Origin: Artemia franciscana | Taxonomy: Eukaryota > Arthropoda > Branchiopoda > Anostraca > Artemiidae | Direction: 5' to 3' | Assembly (NCBI RefSeq): GCF_032884065.1 | Contig: NW_027062649.1 | Location: 1,719,355 to 1,783,354, forward strand | Length of the DNA: 64,000 nt | Shown: in pieces, positions 22,530 through 32,155 of the stretch | Layout of the letters: every line of letters starts with the position of its first letter | Numbering within the stretch: the stretch's first letter is position 1 | Translations under genes and position numbers: made by a program | Notes under the pieces: model-generated | The model's input: the letters and a program-made list of their open reading frames with translations, nothing else | Told to the model about the DNA's origin: nothing | Database searches by the model: none

Positions 22530-23429
22530 GCTGCTCTTTAGAGGCCTCCACCAGGCCACTCAGCGTGTCCGCAGGGGGGGATAGGGGAATGCCTTACAAA
22601 TATGTAGGGTACCTCCATAGGAGGCACGGACTAAGGGGTACCTTGTTCCTGGGGGTCTATAATAGAAACTGGGGTACCTAAATTTCGCCTGGGGCCATAA
22701 GTATAGGTAGAGGAGGAAGAACCGGGGTGAAGAGGAAGAATAGGTACCGGCGTGCCCAGACGTCCCATGAGTTACAAACTTTCTCCCAGTAATGGGTTAA
22801 ATTGCATGTTGACGCAGAACACCATCCTGGAAGGTTCCTCTATAGGGGGACAACTGCGGCAGGGCGTAAGATCCAGATCTATGGACAGCGGCCTCTGCAA
22901 AGAACTGCCTCGACCCTTTCGGGGTACCTGCAAGACTGGAGACCTTGTGGTCAACTCTATTCCCTCTTGAGGAGTGGTGCCTCTCGAGGAAATTTTAGCC
23001 TAGTTAACGACACAGCATTCGCACCTGATTCTGACTGTTGGGTAATTCTTCTGGGCTTGGTTTGTTTTGACACGTGTTTTCTGGCTGACTTTTCCTAGCT
23101 AATGTATCTACTAAGGGCTGCCTCCCCGTAGTAGCATAATATTTGTAAGCATGAATATATATAGTGAGTCGGAGGTAATAGGCTTGGGATTGTCTGTGCA
23201 TGATTTCGACTCTTTTTGATAGAAGAGCCTCGCCAAGTGCCGAAAACCATGTTGTGATCAAAATGGGCAAGGCATTGCACAAAGACTCCATTCATACTGG
23301 AGGTCCCAGGGACTTCTTGCTGTCCGGTTCTAATCCGACTTAAGCGCTTCGGTGTAGACTTGAGAAGATATGTTGATCCCCGTCCTACATTGGTATCTGG
23401 GATCATTGATTTTCCTGTGTCCAAAATAA

Positions 23430-24340
23430 TTTGAATGATTTAAAGAATATGAAAATTCTTTAACGACGTTAAAGAATGACTGTCGGATCGACATTTTGAC
23501 TGGCGAATTCAGACAATTCGAACTGGACCTGTTAGTAGTTTCAGAAATTCATATCCCAGGGGTAGGAAGCATGAAATTAGGTGATAAAGAATTGTTTACT
23601 CAGGCAGGAAAGATGGGGTACATAGACAGGGAGTAGGGCTCGTGATGAATTAGGAAGCTACTGAGTCTTGTTTAGGCTAGGAAGGTATTAATAATAGAAT
23701 ATTAATTGCTCATTTTATGACTAAAAAGTTCAGGATATTAGTTATAGTAGTATATCCCCTGTTGAACCGACTGACGGAGGTACTAGTGATTCCGATGAAT
23801 TTTACTTACAGTTATAGGAGCAAATAGACAGGGTCCCAGGTAGAAATATGGAGTTTTTATTTGGAGATTTTAATGCCCAGGTCGGTAGAAATAGGGATAT
23901 ATGGTATCCTAACCTAGGTAAATTTGGTACAGGAAAAGAAAACAGTAATGGCTACAGACTTTGGCAATTTTGTAGGTATAACAATCTAGTTATAACCAAT
24001 GCGGTGTTCTATCATAAAATGACCCATAAGTTAACATGGTGAGACATGGATGAGACGTGATGGTAAGACAGCAAACCTTATTGATTATTTTATAGTAAAC
24101 CGAAGACTGGTAGGATCAGTAGAAGATACTAGGGTATACAGGAGTGTTGTTATTGATGTTAAAAGTAAAGATTGCCATCTAGTAGTGTCTAGGGTTAATT
24201 TAAAGCCGAAATTTCGGAAGGGTAACCACTTCCTGAAAAGTTATGATGCTGGTAGACTCCAGGATGAGAAGTTGAGAGAAACTTTCGAGGAACAGTTGAA
24301 TGCTAAACTTGAAAGTTTAAAATTTAACAATGTGTAAGAT
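23430..24340 (+). pseudogene. RTE-like endonuclease domain, broken
   Basis: Seen across frames: 'TLTGEFRQFELDLLVVSEIH' (the conserved Glu in a 'SEIH' context), 'RQGVGLVMN', 'ILIAHFMTKKFRILVIVVYP', 'EFLFGDFNAQVG' (catalytic Asp/Asn), 'IDYFIVNRR' and 'KDCHLVVSRVNL', where an SDH-type motif is expected. Stops interrupt it near 23,637, 23,817 and 24,042. In a live element this domain nicks the target DNA to prime reverse transcription. The first conserved Asn is not clearly seen, and the 'SDH' motif reads 'KDC', so catalytic residues are already lost. Confidence 0.8.
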
Positions 24341-24859
24341 GGTTGGAATAATTTAGAAAAACTCAATTTGTGAAGTTGCTGATGGTGTCTTAGGGAAGCA
24401 AGTTAAGACTGCAGCCAGGAATATTAGCGAAAAAGCTTTATGTTTAGTAGTGAGGAGAAGGGGTTTGTACAAGAATTATCAGAGTAATAGATCACCTGAA
24501 AACAAAAGAAATGTAAAGAAAGTGGAGAAAGCATTAAAATAAAATCTAAGGAGGTGTGAAGTGGAGACCAAGGAAAAAATTATCGAGGATCTGGAAGATG
24601 CAGCTAGACGGTATAATAGTAAAATATTGTACTGCCATGTTAATAAATTGAGAGGGAGTAGTCAATTCGGACTTGTCCCAGTTAAAGATTTGAACGGGGA
24701 CACAATTAGTGATAAGGAAAGAGTTAAAGAGAGTTGGGGTGGAACACTTTGAGAATGTGCTAAACCAAGACACAGTGGCAGGAAAAGATATAGAGGAAAA
24801 TCAAAAAGTTTGTGGTACCTTGGATGTGAAGGTAGATTTCTTTCGTGATGAAGAACTAA

Positions 24860-26400
24860 TGAGAGTACTCTAAGGATTAAAAATAATAAGGCTCTAGGTG
24901 CTGGCAGTGTGGTAAATGAGTTTCTTAAATATGGCGGCTCTGAGGTTAGATATAAGTTATTGAAGATTATGAATATGATTTTTGAAAAAGGGGAAATACC
25001 TAACGATTTTAGGAAAACCTTAATTAAACCACTGTATAAGAAAGGTGATAAGAATGAGTGTGTTAATTACCGAGGCATTAGTTTGGTCTCTGTAGGTAGC
25101 AAATTACTTGGTAATATGATACTTTTTAGACTGAGAGATGCTGTAGACAAAGTTTTAAGAGAAGAACAGTGTGATATTAGGAAGGTAGAGGATGTGTCGA
25201 CCAAATTTTCAAGTGCCGCAGTTGTCAAACACCTTTGGTCCTCAGTTTTATAGGCTATGAGCAAGTGTTTGATTCTGTTGGTAGAAGAGCTTTAGCAAAG
25301 GCCTTATTCTTGTATGGTATACCAGGCAAATACATTAAAGTGATTAATGCTATGTACAAGAATAACACTGCTTTGATTAAGGTAGGAAATGAGGTTAGCA
25401 GCTGGTTTTGCATTAAATCAGGAGTTAGTCAGGGTTGTGTTCTATCCGATTTATATGGATCATTTTGATGGACTTTGTCTGAAGAAGCACAGGAAAGGCA
25501 ATGGTAGACCACGAAATAAAATGGTGAAGAAAAACTCTCCTGGACTTAGATTTACTGATGATTTAAGCAACCTAGATGAAATTGTGAATAAAATGAATAA
25601 ACTTTTAGCGGTTTTGTGAGTTCAGGGTGCTAAAATAGGTTTTAAAATTAATACTAAGAAAACTATCTCACTAAGGCTAGGAATAAGTGAAGATGAAAAG
25701 GTAACGTTGGGTAATGAAAAAATTGATCAGGTGGGCAGCTTTACTTGCCTAGGTAGTATTATTAGTAAAGACGATGGGAGCAGTGAAGATGATGAAAGTA
25801 GAATAGCTAAGGATCAGGTTTTTTTTCACAGTTAAAAAAAAGTTTGGAAGAATAGGAAGATAAGTCTACAAACCAAGATTAGAATATTGGAAGATACAGT
25901 GATGACAGTGGTCAAATATGGCTCTGAAGCATGGGTGCTCAGAAAAGCAGATGCAGATTTACTAGATGTTTTCCAGAGAAATTGCCTACGGATTGTTCTG
26001 GGCACCCGGTCACTGCCTGTATTTCAAACAGTAATCTGTACGAAAAATGTGGTGCAATCCCGCTTTCTAGGGCTATAATGAAAGAAAGGTTGAGATGGAT
26101 AGGGCACGTTCTGCGAATGTAGAATGACAGATTGCCGAATATTGTCCTTTTCGGCCAACCTTCTAGGGCTAAACGGAAAGTAGGTCGTCCTCGTCTGGGG
26201 CGGGAGGATGTCATAAAAGAAAATTTTAAAAGAAATGGAAACTTGCTGGGAAGGTATAAAGAGGGAGTCTTTGAATAGATTGGGACGGAGGAGGAGCTTG
26301 CGTGGCCCTGTTGGCCTCAGGCGGCTTGCTTTGCTGAATGCTTTGGCTGCGCCTTGCTGTTTTTTGCTCGAGTTTGGAGCTGGAGAAATACTCATCACTG
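24860..26400 (+). pseudogene. RTE-like reverse transcriptase and C-terminal domain, broken
   Basis: Blocks in order: 'DFRKTLIKPLYKKGDKNECV', 'NYRGISLVSVGSKLLGNMIL' (RT entry), 'GYEQVFDSVGRRALAKALFL' (palm motif A, with Asp), 'SGVSQGCVLS' (motif B), then 'GLRFTDDLSNLDEI' at the YADD site, where Tyr-Ala has become Phe-Thr. Next come 'KKTISLRLGISEDEKVTLGN', 'GSFTCLGSIISKDDGSSEDD', 'KTKISLQT..RILEDTVMTV'-like sequence and the C-terminal 'LSRAIMKERLRWIGHVLRM'. Frames shift at about 25,253, 25,468, 25,620 and 25,835. The copy cannot make an active polymerase. Confidence 0.82.
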
Positions 26401-26450
26401 TGATAATATGTTTTTTGTATTAGGCTCATTATCATTTACATACATATCAT

Positions 26451-28766
26451 TTATGTATTGTTGATGTATTGTTGAATGCTGTCTTTAGAGAGGAGGTAAA
26501 AACATTAATGCTTTAGGTTTCTGTGTATGCAGTTGCTGTAATATTCAAATACACCCTTGATAAACGAAAAAGAGAAAAAAAATTGGAAATTTTCACCAAC
26601 ACTCCAAGTTTACATAATGGCACACAATATTGATTTTACTCTCTTCTTCTCTCGCACTCTCTTTATCTTTGGTTTTTTTTTTTAACGCATAGTCGCCATA
26701 ACATGCAAATCAACTATTAATCAACTGAAAAAAAAACAAGAAGAAAATTCCAAAAGTTTACGCAGTCACACACACATCAATGACACACCTTTATTCCTCA
26801 GTTGTTTCCTCGTGGTTAATTGCTGTAAAATTCAAATCCAAAATGAATGGACTTGAAGACAAACAATAAACCTCAGAAAATTTAATCAATATGCCAAATT
26901 CATGTAATGGCACACATACTGAAAATTATAAACTAGTTGGAATTAAAAAAAATAATCAAAATTAAGTCAATCAGTTTTCGTATATCGAACTCTAATTGTA
27001 GGTTGAATAAAACCAGGGAGAAACAAAACTTTAGCGAAGGATGTAATTCAGTTTGTAACTTAGGCAGTCAAAATAGAATCTCTGCGTTGAGACCAAACTG
27101 ATTAAAGGTTAAAACGTGCTCAGAAAAATTAAAAAGCTTCCTCGAGTCAATTCTCTTCCTTAAAACCAATGGAACTGATTGCATTGATTTAAAAATGAAC
27201 ACCAAAGACCCTCTGAAGGTTTAATACGTTTGGTTAGACAGTTGCCTCAAATTTAATTCTCATGTACAGGTTTTTCGATTCCCCTGGATTTTTAGTCCAT
27301 CCTTCTAGATTTTGAAAAATTCTTTGAATCTGCAAGCTTTTTGCCAAGTTATTTTTATCAACTTAAAACACTAGTATTCAGAGGTTTAGTTTAAGAGCTA
27401 TTTATTGTTATTATGGTCGACCTGTACTTGAATACAATTTTGTCGTTCGTCATCCGTGATAGTGTCACCGACGATCAGGCATCAAAAATCGTAAATATTG
27501 AAAGAAGGCATTAAAACTATTCTTGGCTCTTCCTTTATTATTTATGGGGATTATGTAAGTCAGCTTCATTTAATCATGACTTTGGAGTCACCTTGGGAAT
27601 AAGATGGACTCAGGAGTGACATACCTTCGGTCTTACTTTCATTATGTTATTAATGCAAACATCGGGAAAAGGGCTTATTAAAATATAAAGGGGGTCAAAT
27701 AAATACTTGCCCCTTTCTCCAGTTGATGCTACTGTCAGTAGATTTTTAGGTACTCCCATTCAATCCAGGCCACAATGGACACAATTGAATCAGCGAAAAA
27801 CCGGTTTATTGCTGTATGTATACGGAGACAATTAGCTTAGGTTCATTGAAGTAAACTACGTTGTAGTCATTTTTGAATTATATATTTAATACATAGTGTC
27901 GGTATTTTAGTTTGGTTAGGTCATGTTATTTACCCACCCCCCCTACTGTGCAAATATATAACCCAAGTTATATTATTATATAAACTAAAGTATTATATTT
28001 TTATCATGTTTTAGTATATTTCAGTATGATTAACCTAACTTCACTTCTCAAGTGTGTGCTGAATTGTAGGCTACGGGAGTACCGATTTTTACTTCCTTAG
28101 AATTTCACTTCGGCAAGTTAAAGAGATTGTAATTCCTTTTTACAGTATTTTTCCCGTCTTATTGACTGTTAAATACATTGCTTGGGGGTTTCCTCATATC
28201 TTACTGTGTTGGCGTTTAGGCTGTACTTTCCGCTCTGAATTTTGCCACTCGAGTTGTTATTTATTTTTTTAATTTCTTAAATTGTTTAATTCGCATTTTT
28301 CATAAATGATATGCTCTTTTAACTCAAAGTTGTTTTAAAAACAAATGTATTCTATTTTATTAACTGCTGCCCCTGTCAATGCTGACTTTAGGCCAAAGTT
28401 TGATTTTTGCTTGACAATGCTTCAAGGTCGTAACACATTTTAGGTACGCGCAAAAGGCTCCAATTTTTAAGTGAATGCAGGTTGAAGTGACAAGGGATAC
28501 GCTTCAGAAGACAATTTCCAATAATTATTATCCATTGCTTTTTTTACGCATTAGAAAAATTTTAAAGCAAAGATTTGGCATTTTTTGCATTATAAGTGTC
28601 GAAAGAGCCAAATTGTTAGCTTTTTTTACTTGTTATGGGTATTATAAGGGATTTGATTCCTATTTACAAGTCATTTTAGGATAGAGCTAATAACAATCGA
28701 TTAATTATAATCAATGGTAATTGACTTCTGGAACGCCCCCAGGTTCCATGAAAAGTTGTAGAAAAT
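26451..28766. other. Long AT-rich stretch without a supported gene
   Basis: Two diverged copies of a ~100-bp block occur at 26,530-26,635 and 26,820-26,925 ('ttgctgtaa.attcaaat' ... 'atgtaatggcacaca'). An open 'SFVIRDSVTDDQASKIV' peptide near 27,440-27,510 has no flanking splice signals good enough to call. Nothing else is recognised. Confidence 0.35.
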
Positions 28767-28885
28767 ATTGATGTTAAAAGAAGCGGGGAATAAGCCGATT
28801 CTTTTGATACATTTATTGATATCAAAATTTCATTTTTTAAAGTTTTGCTACTATTAAGTCGCATCACTTCTTACTTGCAGTTATA
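28767..28885 (-). repeat. Repeat A terminal fragment
   Basis: 'gattcttttgatacatttat', 'caaaatttca.tttttaaag' and 'gctactattaagtcgcatca' match the repeat A end, finishing with 'cttcttacttgcagtta'. The terminal hairpin is not visible. Confidence 0.5.
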
Positions 28886-29109
28886 TTTAAATTAAAAGTA
28901 ATAACAAAAAATTGAATGGAATACACGGAAGAATTTGTGATGCAAATTTTTATATCACAGTACTTCAATAACGAACATTTCAAGATAAACTGAATATGAT
29001 TAGTATGATATAATAAACATTACACCATTTACAGGGAAGGGGTTTAGTTTTTTCCCAAATTGTTGAAATGTCCTTGAATCTCTTCCTTTTTTCTAGTCAT
29101 GACCCAAGA

Positions 29110-31447
29110 ATGGAGCCAACCCTGAAATCTGTCATTTTACATTCATCATCCGTCATTGGAGAATACAATTATGATATTGCTCCTAAATCAACCAGAAAAG
29201 AATTTCTGAACAGTCTGATTATGTCCTTAGAAAATCAGAGGACAGACATTAATAAGGAATTGACAAGTATTTGTAATAGCCAGAACGGACTCAAAGGTTG
29301 TGAGTCTGAAAAGGATGGTGTTGCGGAAGGTACTAAAAAGTTTATTAGCCTAACCTGTTGTATTTTGGCTTCTTTTTTTGTTAGGTCTGCATCAGGAAAA
29401 TCGACTTTTTATACTGCTTTTGAGAAACTGGAACAAACTTTGTGATGTATATTATATTAGTGATTTACGAATACCACACTGCCTTTACTTGTCGTACTAG
29501 AGACAAATTCATGTATTTGACAGCGAAACAATAACAAAAATTCTTTGGATATTTCGGCCACATATACAGTGGCCGCCATCAGCAGATAAACTAAAATAAT
29601 AGAAATAAAACGCCGACATTCGTACAAAACAACATATTTGTTACATGTTGTTTGAAGCTTTAATTTCCTTCAAAGTAGTCACAGATGATAATGCATTTGA
29701 TTTCCCATTTTTATGTTCATTGACTTGATTTTTATGCGAAGGGTCATAGCAAAAGTCAATGGTATTGAGAGAAACTAAATTTGTTTTATTTGACTGTATT
29801 AAGTTATCATAAATTGAATTTGAGCCAAATTCACGTGCATATCTGTTCAAAGCCAGGTTTTTGAATAAGATTTCTTTTTTAGTTCCAACGGTTTCCCTAC
29901 AAACTTGTTTTAAACCCTGGTCCCTAGAAATCAGAGAGACATTTTTGAACATAATAAAATAGTCTTCGAGATTACAAATGTGTTCAGATAGAGCTCATGT
30001 TAAATTTAATCTAATTTTTAAAATCTGGCTAGTGCGGCTTACATAGGAGCTATCGTTAGTAGAATTTTCCACAATGGAATCTGATATACTCCACTTTGAT
30101 GCTCCACCAAAGTTCTTTCCTTTCCAAAGTTCAAAAAAACTACTGAAAGTTTTGCTGTTTTTTAAAGCCACCTTTAAACCATTACTTTTAAATTTCTTTT
30201 TAGTTTTTCACTCAGGCTTGGAACATATAGTAAAGTACACAAAGCTTCCTTCTTCCCAGTTGTCTCTAAGACTTCCTTAGAAATTTCCAGAAACTCTAAA
30301 ACCTGGCTTTGAACAGAGATGCAGGTGAATTTGGCTTGAATTTAATTTACGATAGTTTACTGCAGTTAAAAAAAATAAATTTAGTTTCTCTCATTAGCCT
30401 TTGACCTTTGTTTGCCTCATAATGGACCTTCAGATAAAAATCGAGTCAATGGACTGGAAAATAAACAACAAAGAGAGATAAAACTCCACAAAAAAACTTT
30501 CAATGGACCGGAAACTGGGAAATCATAAGAGATTAGCATCTGTAACTGCTTTAAAGAAAAATTAAGCAAACGTAACTTGTTCGTTGTTTTGTATAATTGT
30601 CGTTTTTTGTATTATTTTAGTTTATCTGCGGATGAGGTCTTTGTATATGTGACCCAATTATCCAGAGAATTTTTGTTGTTTCGCTGTCCAATAAAAGCAT
30701 TTGTCCCTATTGAATTGTTTTTTTATATATATATTATAGTTCTTGTATTTAGTCGAAAAGATCAAGTTAAAATTGTTGTTTCGTTGGATAGCTCGCAGAT
30801 AAATGTGCTTGGTTGATTCTATTTACACTGAGGCTGGGGATGGGCTTCTCAGTCCAACTGCTTGTGAATTTAACGTGTATTATAATTCATGACGAAACTA
30901 GACGTATGTTGCTCGGACAGTGCGAAGTGTTGCAACGTTTTTCTCATTCCTTTTTATTGATAAACTATTCAGAGTTATTACTGTTATTAAAGCTGACAAG
31001 TGGTCAAAATCCAGAAGAGGTATTTAAATACAATTTGAAAGGTAAACTATTACCACACATTGATCAAATTTAGTTTTGTTTGAATTTAACCTTTTGTAAA
31101 GATTATTTGCTTCATTTATTGTCAAAATCGGTAACAAAAAAAATTCCTGATTCACGACTGGCTGAATAAAATAGAAAACTCAGGTACAGAACTAGTTCAG
31201 TTGCAGTGCTGGAAACTAGGAAGTATATGAAGTTCAGTATGAAAGACTGTTTTTCTTCTTTTGAATCTCTTAGTTTTTCTTTCCTCTGTTTTCTTCCAGA
31301 GTGCTTCTGCTTGTATTTGTATACGTCCTTTACCTGTGTATCTCGTAAGTTCTGTCCTAATTTCTTCTTTATTTTTTTGTAGCTGAAGATGATGATCTGC
31401 TTAGTGATGATGAAGCTGAACCTCTGGAAAAGGTGGCTAAGACTTAG
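29110..31447 (+). CDS. Two-exon gene, small acidic-tailed protein (GON7-like)
   Basis: Exon 29,097-29,329 follows a strong acceptor ('cttccttttttctag') and ends at 'gcggaag|gtacta'. Exon 31,383-31,447 follows 'ttatttttttgtag' and ends in TAG. The phases fit exactly (one base, then two), making 94 codons from the ATG at 29,110. An upstream in-frame ATG at 29,068 lies in the polypyrimidine tract and is unlikely. Residues ~31-53 form a helix, 'KEFLNSLIMSLENQRTDINK' then 'ELTS'; residues ~73-94 are acidic, 'AEDDDLLSDDEAEPLEKVAK'. Size, the 'L..Q.DIN..LT' helix and the acidic tail resemble GON7, a small subunit of the KEOPS complex for tRNA threonylcarbamoyl-adenosine modification. That identity is an inference from weak similarity. 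At least one 5' exon is expected upstream. The nearest AATAAA I noticed downstream is at 31,942. Confidence 0.55.
29551..29582 (-). ncRNA. Hammerhead-ribozyme-like core, left arm
   Basis: Minus strand: 'ctgatgg', then a stem 'cggccac' / 'gtggccg' with loop 'tgtatat', then 'aaa' (or stem 'ggccac' / 'gtggcc' followed by 'gaaa'). A hammerhead core is CUGANGA - stem II - GAAA. Here the seventh core base is G instead of A and one base is extra. An upstream 'gaatgtc' could offer a GUC cleavage site and a 4-bp stem III with the bases after GAAA. I find no stem I. Likely a decayed ribozyme, if one at all. Confidence 0.4.
29641..30345 (-). pseudogene. Penelope-like GIY-YIG endonuclease region, degenerate
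   Basis: Minus strand, upstream first, over several frames: 'VPSLSEKLKRNLKVM', 'SVVFLNFGKERTLVEHQSGV' then 'YQIP' (the GIY-equivalent strand), a damaged stretch where Cys-rich and YIG motifs belong, then 'ALSEHICNLEDYFIMFKNVS', 'LISRDQGLKQVCRETV' and 'NLALNRYAREFGSNSIYD'. From the 'EHI' block to the stop at 29,641 the frame is open for over 100 codons. This order is that of the linker plus GIY-YIG nuclease of PLEs, which nicks target DNA. In-frame stops upstream show it is dead. The stop codon lies at the edge of the flanking arm. Confidence 0.7.
30629..30659 (+). ncRNA. Hammerhead-ribozyme-like core, right arm
   Basis: Plus strand: 'cggatga', a shortened stem 'ggtc' / 'gacc' around 'tttgtatatgt', then 'caat'. 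It aligns with the left-arm core. Here the GATGA end is intact but the second base and the GAAA box have changed. Each copy keeps what the other has lost, which is what independent decay of a common hammerhead ancestor would give. Confidence 0.4.
31300..31344 (+). CDS. Candidate 45-nt in-frame cassette exon
   Basis: A long pyrimidine tract ('tttctttcctctgttttcttccag') precedes it and 'gtaagttc' follows it, both near consensus. The 45 nt lie between the two exons of the GON7-like gene, keep its phase and contain no stop, adding 'ECFCLYLYTSFTCVS'. The insert would be hydrophobic and Cys-rich just before the acidic tail. It could be an alternative exon or a decoy. Confidence 0.35.
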
Positions 31448-31509
31448 TAGATTCTCTTTTTTTAATACTGTCTGATTATGTTTTTACAAGAATTATTTTT
31501 TTCACATTT

Positions 31510-32155
31510 TACTTGTTGCAGACTTTTTCAGCCTTAGGTTTTTTTTCTGTTGTTGCTGATAGACGATGGTAGGAGCACAAACAATAGTAACCGGCTCAAT
31601 AGTAACCGAAACAGAATTTTGGTACCAATAGATACATAAAAAGAATCAGCTTCTGATAGCTTGAGATAAACTCAAAATATTTCAATTTCATCTTTCAGAT
31701 TTTCTTTCAATTTTTTTCAGATTTTACTTGTTGCAGACTTTTTCAGCCTGGGTATTTTTTTTCTGTTGTTGCTGATAGACAATAGTAGGAGTACAAACGA
31801 TATATGATAAATTTATAAGCAGTTCAGTGACAGAAAATAACTTTTCTGGCCTGCCTCAGAGGGGAAAATGGACCAGAAAAACTTTTTTGTTGAAGGAGGG
31901 TCAAAATCAGAAAAGAATATATTTTTCAGTAAAATAATATCAATAAAATAAATCAGAAAAGAATTTTTGTTCAATAAAAGCCTTGGTTTTTTTTTTCTGT
32001 TGTTGGTGATAGACGATGGTAGGAGTAAAAACGATACAAGATAACTTTATCAGCAGTTCAGTGACAGAAAATAATTTTTTTTGCCTCCGAGGGGGAGAAG
32101 GATCAGAGAAATTTTTTTGTTGAAGGAGGTTCAAAATCAGAAAAGAAATTATTTT
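31510..32155 (+). repeat. Three imperfect tandem units
   Basis: The block 'tctgttgttgctgatagacg' recurs near 31,546, 31,762 and 31,997. The last two units also share 'agcagttcagtgacagaaaa', 'ttttttgttgaaggagg' and 'tcaaaatcagaaaagaa'. The first unit is interrupted by a ~65-bp repeat A end ('aaccggctcaatagtaaccg') near 31,585-31,650. Confidence 0.6.

Larger units (their letters stand above)
22530..26450 (+). mobile_element. RTE-like non-LTR retrotransposon, near full length, degenerate
   Basis: A GC-richer 5' region (about 22,530-23,430) leads into an apurinic-type endonuclease, a reverse transcriptase and a short 3' tail ending near 26,450. No LTRs, gag or RNase H are visible, which with the C-terminal block 'GSEAWVLRKADADLLDVFQR' / 'RLRWIGHVLR' suits RTE-type elements. 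The frame is broken many times, so the copy is inactive. Four truncated relatives lie at 196-305, 2,500-3,205, 36,560-37,475 and 62,950-63,240. Confidence 0.85.
29499..30712 (-). mobile_element. Penelope-like element fragment with inverted flanking arms
   Basis: Inverted arms at about 29,499-29,652 and 30,570-30,712 bracket a minus-strand coding remnant. Such inverted or tandem terminal repeats are usual for Penelope-like elements. The whole element lies in the intron of the GON7-like gene, antisense to it. Only the 3' (endonuclease) end is present; the reverse transcriptase is absent. Each arm holds a hammerhead-like core, described in its own entries. Confidence 0.7.

Noticed and set aside
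22752..23424. Several overlapping frames on both strands, up to 109 codons
   Set aside because: They lie in the GC-richer 5' region of the RTE-like element, and none continues into the endonuclease frame.
30577..31073. Two consecutive 79- and 86-codon plus-strand frames
   Set aside because: The first begins in the PLE flanking arm; both are AT-rich with no domain and lie in the intron of the GON7-like gene.
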